A DNA stretch of 27,277 bases, taken from contig CAJUFB010000051.1 in the NCBI GenBank assembly GCA_910585805.1, positions 1-27,277 of the forward strand, read 5' to 3'. A program made the position numbers and the translations under genes. The notes under the pieces were generated by a model that was not told the DNA's origin, ran no database searches, and saw only the letters and a program-made list of their open reading frames with translations. Source of the DNA: an uncultured Acetatifactor sp. (lineage in GTDB: Bacteria; Bacillota; Clostridia; Lachnospirales; Lachnospiraceae). Positions within the stretch are counted from its first letter, which is position 1, and each line of letters opens with the position of its first letter. Shown here in pieces: positions 16,252 to 24,245 of the stretch.

Positions 16252-16325
16252 AATAACTGATACAACTTCTGTAGGGAAAGGCCCTGAAATACAAGGAAAA
16301 CAGCTTTAAATCCGTATCAGTTATT
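16252..16325. repeat. Inverted-repeat stem-loop unit 1 (helicase-gltX gap)
   Basis: Perfect 12-bp arms AATAACTGATAC and GTATCAGTTATT flank a 50-base loop that holds a small AGGG/CCCT hairpin. The loop ends AATCC next to the right arm, as in the neighbouring unit. There is no T tract on either side. It lies directly upstream of the helicase gene. Confidence 0.7.
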
Positions 16326-16340
16326 CACAGACACTTCCTC

Positions 16341-16441
16341 AGGAATTGTCTGGAAATAAATTTGCACTTACAGGAGTGAAGCACCAGTATATATGCGCCT
16401 TTCCGTGTGGAATCCTGCAAATTTATTTCGTGACACTTCCT
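16341..16441. repeat. MITE-like element with 26-bp terminal inverted repeats
   Basis: Arms 16341-16366 and 16416-16441 are inverted copies with three mismatches, the inner 14 bases (GAAATAAATTTGCA) being perfect. The loop is 49 bases and ends AATCC. The outer tips read AGGAA...TTCCT. A direct repeat GACACTTCCT occurs at 16330-16339 and 16432-16441. The size and lack of any ORF fit a non-autonomous mobile or structured intergenic repeat. Confidence 0.7.
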
Positions 16442-16444
16442 TAC

Positions 16445-16558
16445 TATGCGCAGGCGCATAATAATCACTTATTATTTTGTGTCGATATTAAACACTTTCT
16501 GACTGTGCGGCAGACTTTTTAATGTCTCTTGCTATGGCGGAGACGCAGAACCGCACAG
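16445..16558. other. Further dyads before the gltX 3' end
   Basis: Three more symmetric elements: TATGCGC-AG-GCGCATA (16445-16460), AATAAT-5 bases-ATTATT (16460-16476), and CTGTGCGG (16503-16510) with CCGCACAG (16551-16558). With the two larger units they fill the 433-bp gap between the helicase and gltX. The rest of the gap to 16630 holds only a short CTCGCG/CGCGAG dyad. None has a convincing T tract for gltX termination. Confidence 0.5.
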
Positions 16559-16630
16559 CCGGAATATCTTACGGTGAAAACTGCTTTTTATACTCGCGCA
16601 CGCGAGCATCACGGAAACCGCAGCGGCACA

Positions 16631-18085
16631 CTAAGCGCTCTGCAGCAGTTCGATTCCCCTGCGGATCCTGGCCAGTGACTCCTCCTTGCCCAGCACTTCC
16701 ATGATCTCGGTGGCGCCTGCGGGCGTGGTCTGCTTTCCGGATACGGCAGTGCGTATGGGCCACATGACATAGCCGTTCTTGCAGCCCTTTTTCTCCACAT
16801 ATCCCGCAAGCGCGGCATACAGCGCATCGTTGCTGTAGTCTTCCTGCGCCTCCAGAAGAGGAAGGATTTCCGTGAGCACCTCCAGTGAAGTCTGGCTGTT
16901 GGTCTTCATCTTCTTGTGGGTGTACATTGCAGTGTCATACTCCGGCAGCTGCTCAAAGAAATCAACCATCTCCACAATATCGGGAAACACCTCGATGCGG
17001 GTCTTTACCATTGCTGCGATTTTCTTCAGATCCAGTTCCTTTGTCAGCGCTTTCTTCAGATACGGCTCCGCCATTTCATAGAACGGGTCAAAGTCCATCG
17101 CCTTGATATATTCGCTGTTCATCCAGCGCAGCTTCACCAGGTCGAAAACTGTAGGCGATTTGCTGATCCTGTGATAGTCAAATTCCCGGATCAGCTCGTC
17201 CAGGGTAAAAATTTCCCTGTTGCTCTCCGGACTCCATCCCAGAAGCGCAATAAAGTTCACAATCGCTTCGCTCAGAAAGCCCTGCTCCAGCAAGTCCTCA
17301 AAAGAAGTACTTCCGCCCCTCTTTGCCAGCTTCTTGTGGTTTACATCGGTGACCAGGGGCAGGTGCACATATTTGGGGGCCTCCCAGCCGAATGCCTCGT
17401 AAAGCCTGGTATATTTAGGCGAAGAGGAAAGGTACTCGTTTCCCCTTACCACATGGGTGATATCCATGGTATGGTCGTCCACCACATTTGCAAAATTATA
17501 GGTGGGATACCCGTCTGACTTGATCAGTATCATGTCGTCCAGTTCCGCATTCTCCACGGTGATATCCCCGTACAGCTCGTCATGGAAAGTGGTGGTTCCC
17601 TCCGAAGGATTGTTCTGGCGAATGACAAAGGGCCGGCCGGCAGACAGGTTCGCTTCTACTTCCTCTTTTGAAAGAGACCGGCAATGCTTGTCGTATATGG
17701 TAATCTCTTTCCCTTCCACTACTTCCGTCTTAAGGGACGCAAGTCTCTCCTTATCGCAAAAGCAATAATATGCTTCTCCTTTTTCGATCAATTCTCTGGC
17801 ATACTTCATATAAATGCCGGTTTTGATCCGCTCGCTCTGTACATAGGGTCCATAGCCGCCGTCTTTGTCCGGCCCCTCGTCATGCTTCAGGCCGGCTTTT
17901 TCCAGTGTACGGTAAATAATCTCCGTAGCCCCCTCTACATATCGTCCCTGATCCGTATCCTCGATACGAATCATAAAGGAACCTCCCTGATGCTTTGCGA
18001 TCAAAAACTCATACAGAGCGGAGCGCAGATTGCCTACATGCATTCTTCCGGTGGGGCTGGGTGCATATCTTGTCCTGATCTTCAT
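16631..18085 (-). CDS. gltX: Glutamyl-tRNA synthetase
   Basis: 484 residues. Charges tRNA-Glu (and possibly tRNA-Gln if the organism uses the amidotransferase route). Class I features are present: YAPSPTGRMHVGN with HVGN as the HIGH motif (16-19), zinc ligands C108, C110 and C135 (YYCFC, then YDKHCR), the pocket DGYPTYNFANVVDDHTMDI (about 191-209), and KKLAKR (251-256) as the KMSKS equivalent, followed by the anticodon-binding domain. The frame is open to 18385, but that extension is the tandem-repeat leader and lies downstream of, or across, the promoter; GAGG 8 bases ahead supports the ATG at 18085. The leader repeats are the unusual point. Confidence 0.97.
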   Translation of the reverse strand: MKIRTRYAPSPTGRMHVGNLRSALYEFLIAKHQGGSFMIRIEDTDQGRYVEGATEIIYRTLEKAGLKHDEGPDKDGGYGPYVQSERIKTGIYMKYARELIEKGEAYYCFCDKERLASLKTEVVEGKEITIYDKHCRSLSKEEVEANLSAGRPFVIRQNNPSEGTTTFHDELYGDITVENAELDDMILIKSDGYPTYNFANVVDDHTMDITHVVRGNEYLSSSPKYTRLYEAFGWEAPKYVHLPLVTDVNHKKLAKRGGSTSFEDLLEQGFLSEAIVNFIALLGWSPESNREIFTLDELIREFDYHRISKSPTVFDLVKLRWMNSEYIKAMDFDPFYEMAEPYLKKALTKELDLKKIAAMVKTRIEVFPDIVEMVDFFEQLPEYDTAMYTHKKMKTNSQTSLEVLTEILPLLEAQEDYSNDALYAALAGYVEKKGCKNGYVMWPIRTAVSGKQTTPAGATEIMEVLGKEESLARIRRGIELLQSA

Positions 18086-18103
18086 TCTCAAATCCTCTTT
18101 CTT

Positions 18104-18250
18104 CCTGGAATGTTCTTTCATTTCCATAGAACGCTCTTTCTTCCATGGAACGTGCCTTCTTCCATGGAACGTGCTTTCTTCCATGGAACACGCTTCCCTC
18201 CACAGAACATTCTCTTTTCCATGGAACACGCTTCCTTCACCATGTGTTCC
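18104..18250 (-). repeat. 19-bp tandem repeat array in the gltX 5' leader
   Basis: Units start at about 18104, 18124, 18143, 18162, 18181, 18200, 18219 and 18240; the spacing is 19 bases for five of the seven steps. The plus-strand consensus is CCATGGAACGTGCTTTCTT. Unit junctions form the palindrome TTCCATGGAA. The 19-base period is not a multiple of three, so the array is not selected as protein. By the promoter call at 18251-18279 the whole array is transcribed. In RNA, GGAA and UUCC within each unit could pair, giving a string of small hairpins, and each unit carries an AUGGAA. Confidence 0.9.
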
Positions 18251-18279
18251 ATTGTAGTACTTTTTCGCGAAAACTGCAA
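18251..18279 (-). promoter_or_regulatory. Promoter of gltX
   Basis: On the minus strand TTGCAG (18274-18279), 17-base spacer, TACAAT (18251-18256). Predicted transcription starts near 18244, at the edge of the repeat array, giving a leader of about 160 bases. Confidence 0.7.
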
Positions 18280-18327
18280 TAATAAATCGTATGGAAAACA
18301 CCTTTTCCGAAAATATCTTTTCCAGGC

Positions 18328-19446
18328 TCAGCTGTCCTTCTCCGTATCCTTGTGAATTTCCTTGATCCCGCCGCTGTATACCCATGTATTCTTAATCTGT
18401 CTGCCGATCTCATCGTAAGTCCATTTCTGTCGGCTTCGCGCGACACAGTTAGGGTCATTGACCAGAAAACCATCCGAATCATATCCGTAGATAACGATAA
18501 AATGTCCTCCTGCAGTGAAATCTCCGGGCTTCATGGAGCAAATGATGACACTGCCCTTATCCAGCTCTTCTTTCAGCGTCCATTCGGATGCTTTGGGCTG
18601 CCATACCCTTAAACCGTACGTATCTGCCACATCCTCCAGCAGCTTCCATGCAGTGCCTGTCCCCGACATATAATAACCGTTTTCCATACTGTAATCGGCG
18701 ATAACATCCGGGGTAAGGCTCTCGTCTCCCAGAAGATAATAAAGCACCATGGACAGGCAGGTAGGACCGCAGCCGGACAGTCCCACATTGCTGTCATCGC
18801 CGTATTCCGCATAACCCCATCTGGGATCCCACTGCAGAAACAGCGGAAATTGCTGTTTTTTTTCGGCCTTCGTCAGCCCTACACCGGAAGGTTTTGCATC
18901 TGAAGTCAGATAATTGCTTACAAAGTCTGCCATCTCCGGATTGTTGGCAAGGGCTCCCAGCATCTCCTCCGGATATCTGGTATAATCCTGCCAGATATTT
19001 TTTATCACATTGCTGTCTTCAGCCAGTTCTTCCAGACGGCTCAGCACCTGGGGCAGTTTCCTGTCCACGGGCTTATCCACCTGCGGCAGACCACACAGTT
19101 CCACATAGTCCACTTCCTCCGACCCTCCGGATGCCGCAGGCTCCGAAGGCTTTTGCGGCGCCGACTGGTACTGCGGGCTGATCACCTCTTCCTGGCTTGC
19201 TACAATCATTCCCTCCTCCGAATCCCGCCGCGCCGTGGCAAGCGTGGCCATCACCTGATTCAGCGCTTTGTTCATATTTTTCAGCTGCGACTGTACCTTC
19301 ATCAGAAAGAACATATTCACCACCAGGATAACACACATGAACAGCAAATACATCTCAAACTTTTTCCTTGCTGAATATCTCTCCCCTGACCTCTGCTGCA
19401 TATTACTCCTCCTGTTTTCTCCTCTGTTTCCTCTGCTGTTGCTCAT
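18328..19446 (-). CDS. Membrane-anchored C39-like (papain-fold) peptidase
   Basis: 372 residues. A basic N terminus (about 1-30), one membrane segment at about 32-49 (YLLFMCVILVVNMFFLM), a coiled-coil/linker region, then a C39_2-type domain from about 199 (QFPLFLQWDPRWG) to the end. The catalytic triad is present: C226 in GLSGCGPTCLSMV, H315 in GGHFIVIYGY, and D331 in VNDPN. The topology suggests an extracytoplasmic domain tethered to the membrane. Members of this fold cleave peptides or cell-wall cross-links; the substrate is not known here. GGAGG supports the ATG at 19446 rather than 19518. It lies just upstream of gltX on the same strand, but gltX has its own promoter. Confidence 0.85.
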   Translation of the reverse strand: MSNSRGNRGENRRSNMQQRSGERYSARKKFEMYLLFMCVILVVNMFFLMKVQSQLKNMNKALNQVMATLATARRDSEEGMIVASQEEVISPQYQSAPQKPSEPAASGGSEEVDYVELCGLPQVDKPVDRKLPQVLSRLEELAEDSNVIKNIWQDYTRYPEEMLGALANNPEMADFVSNYLTSDAKPSGVGLTKAEKKQQFPLFLQWDPRWGYAEYGDDSNVGLSGCGPTCLSMVLYYLLGDESLTPDVIADYSMENGYYMSGTGTAWKLLEDVADTYGLRVWQPKASEWTLKEELDKGSVIICSMKPGDFTAGGHFIVIYGYDSDGFLVNDPNCVARSRQKWTYDEIGRQIKNTWVYSGGIKEIHKDTEKDS

Positions 19447-19997
19447 GATACATTCCTCCGGTGATCCCGGGCCCTGACCTGACGGCTTTCTCCCTGGAAA
19501 AAGCGGTTCCACGAACACCCCGCTTCCAATCTTTTCCTACATTCTATCCCCTGTTTGTCACCAACTTTTTACATAAATGTATCATAATTGTAAATTATAC
19601 TCACGCTCATAAGGAAGTGAATTCCTAAACTTTTGCCAGACATACTGTATAACAAAGCCACTGTAACGGCAATGACTTTATGAGCGCTTCTGCAATACAG
19701 TACAAAAAGCGGTAAATCATCTCCCGGGAGTCTATTTCAGAAATCCAGAAAAATGCAGCTCCTGAATCTGCGTGAGATCACACAGATCCAGACAAATCTA
19801 TCAGAATGATACAGAAATTGCAGCGGTTATTTTCCGACAGTTCATAAACGGAAGGCGCCGTATCCGGTCTCATTCTTTTCCATACAGTCAGATATACTCA
19901 AAACCGTCGGAATATGCCAATGATTCCTTCTGTTCTCCGAATACAGCAGCCTCCATGTCTTTACAGCCGTATTGCTGCAAAATACCCTTCCGGCACA
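19447..19997. repeat. 551-bp gap with dispersed repeat and hairpins
   Basis: No gene supported. At 19601-19686 lies an element sharing CTCAC-CATAAGGAAGT-GAATT with 9291-9314. Its outer arms CGCTCATAA (19604-19612) and TTATGAGCG (19678-19686) are perfectly complementary, and AGGAA/TTCCT (19612-19626) forms an inner hairpin. It also contains CCAGACA and ACTGTAAC, as in the 9.3-kb copy. The rest (19690-19997) shows short imperfect dyads but no strong terminator for ackA. Confidence 0.55.
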
Positions 19998-21194
19998 TTA
20001 CCCCACCAGGCGCACGGTCTCCCTGGCAATGGCAAGTTCCTCGTTGGTGGGAATCACCATTACAGTCGTCCTGCTGTCAGGCGTGGTAATCACAATGTCT
20101 TCGCCCCGCTTATGGTTTGCCTCCTGGTCAAGCTCCACTCCCAGATAACCCAGATACCCGCATACAAAATTGCGGACCAGAGGCGCATTCTCACCGATCC
20201 CTGCGGTAAAGCAGATCACGTCCACGCCGTTCATGGCCGCCACATAGGAACCGACGTATTTTGCCACACGGTAGCAGTAAGTATTCAATGCCCGGACCGC
20301 ATTGGCATCTCCCCTGTTGTAGCCGTCTTCCAGGTCACGGAAATCGGAGGAAAGGTTCCCGGAAAGTCCCAATACACCGGATTTCTTGTTCAGCACTGAC
20401 ATGATCTCATCAATGCTCCTGTCTTCCTTATGGGCAAGAAACTCAATAATGGCAGGGTCGATATCACCGGAACGGGTTCCCATGATCAGACCTTCCAGCG
20501 GTGTCAGCCCCATGGAAGTATCCACACATTTTCCGTTCTTGACTGCGGACACACTGGCGCCGTTGCCCAGATGGCAGACGATGATCTTCAGATCCTCATA
20601 TTTTTTCCCGAGAACCTCGGCAGCTTTTGCCGATACGTAGGAATGGCTGGTTCCATGGAAGCCGTACCTTCTTATCTTATATTTCTGATAATATTCATAG
20701 GGAAGTCCGTACATATAAGCTTCTTCCGGCATGGTCTGATGGAAGGCCGTATCGAACACGCCCACCATGGGAGTATTCGGCATCAGCTTCTTACAGGCAT
20801 TGATACCGATCAGATTGGCAGGATTGTGCAGGGGAGCCAGATCATTGCACTCCTCCACGGCAGCCAGCACCCCATCGTCGATGACTACGGATTCCGCAAA
20901 CTTCTCACCGCCATGTACCACGCGGTGTCCCACCGCCCCGATCTCCTCCAGGCTCTTCACCACGCCTGTCGCCGGATTTGTCAGCGCCTCCAGCACCAGG
21001 CGGATGGCCTCCGTATGGTCGGGCATGGGGGTAACTGTTTTCTCTTTGTCCCCGCCTTCCGGCGCATATGTGATCATGCTTCCTTCGATGCCGATCCTCT
21101 CGCAGAGTCCCTTGGCAAGACACTGTTCGGATCCGGAATCAATGAGTTGAAATTTCAGGGAAGAACTCCCACAGTTAATCACCAATACTTTCAT
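19998..21194 (-). CDS. ackA: Acetate kinase
   Basis: 398 residues, full length. Interconverts acetyl phosphate plus ADP with acetate plus ATP, the energy-yielding last step of acetate fermentation. Signatures are MKVLVINCGSSSLKFQLID at the N terminus, HRVVHGGEKF, TPMVGVFDTAFHQTMP, YGFHGTSHSYV, CHLGNGASVSAV, MGLTPLEGLIMGTRSGDIDP and CFTAGIGENAP. AAGGAAA supports the ATG at 21194 over the longer frame to 21353. It follows pta by 92 bases on the same strand, and the two are surely an operon. No strong terminator was seen after it. Confidence 0.97.
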   Translation of the reverse strand: MKVLVINCGSSSLKFQLIDSGSEQCLAKGLCERIGIEGSMITYAPEGGDKEKTVTPMPDHTEAIRLVLEALTNPATGVVKSLEEIGAVGHRVVHGGEKFAESVVIDDGVLAAVEECNDLAPLHNPANLIGINACKKLMPNTPMVGVFDTAFHQTMPEEAYMYGLPYEYYQKYKIRRYGFHGTSHSYVSAKAAEVLGKKYEDLKIIVCHLGNGASVSAVKNGKCVDTSMGLTPLEGLIMGTRSGDIDPAIIEFLAHKEDRSIDEIMSVLNKKSGVLGLSGNLSSDFRDLEDGYNRGDANAVRALNTYCYRVAKYVGSYVAAMNGVDVICFTAGIGENAPLVRNFVCGYLGYLGVELDQEANHKRGEDIVITTPDSRTTVMVIPTNEELAIARETVRLVG

Positions 21195-21286
21195 CGCAGC
21201 ATTTCCTTTCACTTCATATCTTATTGCAGCCCGCAACGCAGCCGGGCACTCCCTTCTGTCCCGGTTGCTCATCAATCCATTCCCCA

Positions 21287-22291
21287 TCAGTCTGCCAGCT
21301 GGGCCTGTACGGCGGTAATAGCCACTACACCTACGATATCCTGCCAGGAACATCCCCTGGACAGATCATTGACAGGCTTGGCGATCCCCTGAAGCATGGG
21401 GCCGTATGCTTCCGCGCCGCCCAGCCTCTGCACCAGCTTGTAACCGATATTGCCGGCATCCAGATTGGGGAAGATCAGAATATTGGCACGGCCTCCCACA
21501 GGACTGCCGGGAGATTTGGACTTGGCCACACTGGGAACCAGCGCCGCGTCCAGCTGCAGTTCTCCGTCCAGAATCAGATGCGGATACTGCTCTTTCGCGA
21601 TCCTTGTAGCTTCCACCACCTTGTCCACCATGGCATGTTTGGCGCTTCCTTTGGTGGAATGGCTCAGCATGGCGATCACAGGCTTGGGACCGATCAAAGA
21701 CTTAAAGCTCCTGTAGGAAGTCTCGGCAATGGCAGCAAGTTCCTCCGCATCTGGATCCTGATTCAGGCCGCAGTCGGCAAAAAGGAAAGTGCCATTCTCT
21801 CCCTGATCTTTGAACTGAGTATCCATGACAAAAAACGCGGAGACAAGCTTGACACCGGGAGCTGTCTTCAGTATCTGCAGGGCCGGCCTGAGGGTATCCG
21901 CCGTAGAATGGCACGCGCCGGCAACCATGCCGTCCGCATCCCCCGCTTTCACCATCACAATACCGAAAGTCAGATAGTCATTTAACAGGATCTCCCTTGC
22001 CTTCTCCCGGGTCATCCCCTTGGCCTTCCTGGTCTCATACAGAAGATCCACATATTCGTCCAGCTTCGGAGTGATGGAAGGGTCAAGGATTCTGACACCG
22101 GTAAGGTCAACTTCCAGCCAGCCGGCACCGTCGGTAATCTTCTCCTCGTTGCCGATCATGATAATATCGGCAATACCATCTTCCATGATCTTCGCTGCGG
22201 CCAATAAGGTCCTCTTATCCTTGGATTCCGGCAATACAATCGTCTTTCTGTCAAGTTTGGCTCTGTCCTTGATCTTGTCAATATATGACAT
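21287..22291 (-). CDS. pta: Phosphate acetyltransferase
   Basis: 334 residues, the short single-domain form usual in Firmicutes. Converts acetyl-CoA and phosphate to acetyl phosphate. Signatures include KTIVLPESKDKRTLLAA at the N terminus, GMVAGACHSTADTLRPALQI, MLSHSTKGSAKH, DGELQLDAALVP and the C-terminal ANILIFPNLDAGNIGYKL with GPMLQGIAKPVNDLSRGCS. A strong AAAGGAGAAGG precedes the ATG at 22291. It is the first gene of pta-ackA, driven by a TTGTGT-17-TATAAT promoter and divergent from tmcAL, whose enzyme consumes the acetate this pathway makes. Confidence 0.97.
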   Translation of the reverse strand: MSYIDKIKDRAKLDRKTIVLPESKDKRTLLAAAKIMEDGIADIIMIGNEEKITDGAGWLEVDLTGVRILDPSITPKLDEYVDLLYETRKAKGMTREKAREILLNDYLTFGIVMVKAGDADGMVAGACHSTADTLRPALQILKTAPGVKLVSAFFVMDTQFKDQGENGTFLFADCGLNQDPDAEELAAIAETSYRSFKSLIGPKPVIAMLSHSTKGSAKHAMVDKVVEATRIAKEQYPHLILDGELQLDAALVPSVAKSKSPGSPVGGRANILIFPNLDAGNIGYKLVQRLGGAEAYGPMLQGIAKPVNDLSRGCSWQDIVGVVAITAVQAQLAD

Positions 22292-22368
22292 ATCCCTTCT
22301 CCTTTCCAGCGCTTCCCCGCTGTCCCCAAATATGATAAAATTTTTACTTAACAAATCGGATTATTCAT

Positions 22369-22397
22369 ATTATACTAAAAATGGAAAAAATACACAA
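22369..22397 (-). promoter_or_regulatory. Promoter of pta-ackA
   Basis: On the minus strand TTGTGT (22392-22397), 17-base spacer, perfect TATAAT (22369-22374). It predicts a leader of about 70 bases. Confidence 0.75.
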
Positions 22398-22509
22398 GGA
22401 CAAATATGCGTTAATTTGTACATTTTAAAATACATTCCTTCTTTCCTTATTACATTTTGCCCAGAAACAGGGATGTGTAAGCTCTTTCACGTGTGTTATT
22501 TTTTTCACA

Positions 22510-22538
22510 TTGTCATTCCATATTTTTATACGTAATAT
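22510..22538 (+). promoter_or_regulatory. Promoter of tmcAL
   Basis: TTGTCA (22510-22515), 17-base spacer, TAATAT (22533-22538). It predicts a leader of about 100 bases. It is divergent from the pta promoter, about 110 bases away. Confidence 0.6.
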
Positions 22539-22645
22539 TGATAATCAGGAAAAATGCCCAAACAGACCCAAAACCATGATGAAAAACGACACCGGTTTTC
22601 GCCATTCCCCGAAAAACAAATAACCATACAAACAGGAGTATCCCC

Positions 22646-23929
22646 ATGAATGTCAACGGAATCATCGCAGAATATAACCCTTTCCACAACGGCCATAAAT
22701 ACCAGCTGGAAGAATCCGTACGCCTTACAAATGCCGATTTTACAGTTGTGGTCATGAGCGGCAATTTTGTCCAGCGGGGCGCTCCCGCTCTGGTCGGGAA
22801 ACGGCTGCGAACCGAGATGGCTCTCCGCTGCGGAGCAGACCTGGTGCTGGAGCTGCCCGTGCTGTATGCCACGGCCAGCTCCGAATATTTTGCCGCGGGG
22901 GCTGTGGCACTGCTCCACAAGCTGGGCGTAGTTACGCATCTGTGCTTCGGCAGCGAATGCGGGGACACGGCAAAACTTCAGCAGATTGCAGCTTTCCTGG
23001 CGGAAGAGCCAAAAGCCTACCAGACAGCCCTGAAGCAGCTTCTGAAACAGGGGCTTTCCTATCCGGATGCCCGGGCAAAGGCACTGCGGAGCAGCTTTCC
23101 GGACAATGGGACAAATTATGACGAGCTCTTATCTTCCCCGAATAATATATTGGGAATTGACTATATAAAAGAAATAATAAGACGGCAAAGTGATATGATT
23201 CCTGTTACCGTAAAAAGAATCGGCTCCGGGTACCACGATACTTTCCCGGCCGAAAACCTGACCGGCATTTCTGCCAGCTGCAATATGCCTCTCCAACCGG
23301 CCCCTGCCTCTGCCCTTGCCATCCGCCAGGCGCTGTATGAGGGACAACTGCCGGCGCAGCTGCATCCATTTATGCCGGAGGAAGTATGGCCGCTTCTGGA
23401 TGTTTATCTGGCTGAAAATAACCCGCTGTACCTGGATGCTTTTTCAAATCTCCTGTATTACAAGCTTATTCTGGAAAAGGAAGAGGGGTACGAGAAATAC
23501 CTGGATGTCTCCGCCTGGCTCTCGAACCGCATCCGCAACAGCCTGAACAGCTTCTCCGGATTCGGCTCTTTTTGTGATATCCTGAAGACGAAAGCAATTA
23601 CCCATACCAGGATCAGCCGCTGCCTGATACACATTCTGCTGGGCATTACAAAGGAAGATATGGCAAACGGCAGGGCGCAGGAGGATACCCCCTATGCCAG
23701 AATGCTGGGCTTCAGCAGATCTGCCCTGCCTTTGCTGCGTGCCGTCAAAGCCCATTCCCGCATTCCCCTGATTACCAGACTGGCGGATGCGCAAAAAAGC
23801 CTGCCGCAGGAAGCAGGCAGGCTCCTGAAACAGGATATTCTTGCCAGTGAGATCTATAAAGGGGTGGCTTTTGGAGGAACCGGACGGCCGGCTCCCAATG
23901 AATTCTCGACACCGCTGGTGATCGTTTGA
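22646..23929 (+). CDS. tmcAL: tRNA(Met) cytidine acetate ligase (YlbM family)
   Basis: 427 residues. Activates acetate with ATP to acetyl-AMP and acetylates the wobble cytidine (ac4C34) of elongator tRNA-Met. The N-terminal nucleotidyltransferase fold is evident: NGIIAEYNPFHNGHKYQLEE with HNGH (14-17) as the HxGH-type ATP site, VVVMSGNFVQRGAPALVGKR, MALRCGADLVLELPVLYATA and FAAGAVALLHKLG, followed by GSECGD. The C-terminal half has NSLNSFSGFGSFCDILKTKAITHTR and RCLIHILLGI, typical of YlbM. AGGAGT 8 bases ahead supports the start. It is divergent from pta-ackA; the shared metabolite acetate makes the pairing sensible, though co-regulation is inference. Confidence 0.93.
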   Translation: MNVNGIIAEYNPFHNGHKYQLEESVRLTNADFTVVVMSGNFVQRGAPALVGKRLRTEMALRCGADLVLELPVLYATASSEYFAAGAVALLHKLGVVTHLCFGSECGDTAKLQQIAAFLAEEPKAYQTALKQLLKQGLSYPDARAKALRSSFPDNGTNYDELLSSPNNILGIDYIKEIIRRQSDMIPVTVKRIGSGYHDTFPAENLTGISASCNMPLQPAPASALAIRQALYEGQLPAQLHPFMPEEVWPLLDVYLAENNPLYLDAFSNLLYYKLILEKEEGYEKYLDVSAWLSNRIRNSLNSFSGFGSFCDILKTKAITHTRISRCLIHILLGITKEDMANGRAQEDTPYARMLGFSRSALPLLRAVKAHSRIPLITRLADAQKSLPQEAGRLLKQDILASEIYKGVAFGGTGRPAPNEFSTPLVIV

Positions 23930-23935
23930 ATGCGC

Positions 23936-24245
23936 CGGCTGAGATCAGTCCACATTTATCTCAAGTCCAAACCTGCCGGCCATGACCTTCAGGTATTTCT
24001 CGTGGTAACTGGCTGCGGCCAGCATGGGGGCATATGCCTGCCCTTTCCCCGAGTCCTTCGGTTCTTCCACTTTCCGATTCCCTCCGGAGCACATCCCCCG
24101 CTCCGCTTTCCGGTTCCTTTGCCAGAAAATCCAGTTCCATGGAATGCAGCACTTCCCGGAGACTGTATCCCTGATTTACCTTATAAAAAGAAACCGGCAG
24201 AAAGATACAAATGGCGTAATGTCCGGCGAAAGAAAGAAAAGTCAA
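23936..24245 (-). pseudogene. Frameshifted ORF remnant, family not recognised
   Basis: Minus strand, starting at the stop of the coiled-coil gene (GGTTGACT, possible TTG start). The first frame reads FAGHYAICIFLPVSFYKVNQ, then GYSLREVLHSMELDFLAKEP. A second frame with good codon use then runs through KDSGKGQAYAPMLAAASYHE and KYLKVMAGRFGLEINVD to a stop near 23938. The two look like one coding sequence broken by a frameshift. The alternative is two unrelated chance frames. No homologous family is assigned. Confidence 0.4.

Noticed and set aside
16252..16558. Series of transcription terminators
   Set aside because: Loops of 40-50 bases and no T tracts make them poor terminators; the inverted-repeat element reading fits better.
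18104..18250. CRISPR array
   Set aside because: The 19-bp units are directly adjacent, with no unique spacers, and no cas genes are nearby.
18086..18250. T-box leader for gltX
   Set aside because: No specifier stem, no TGGNACCGCG-like T-box sequence and no terminator/antiterminator pair.
18086..18385. N-terminal extension of glutamyl-tRNA synthetase
   Set aside because: It is formed by the repeat array and sequence across the promoter; the family N terminus and ribosome site place the start at 18085.
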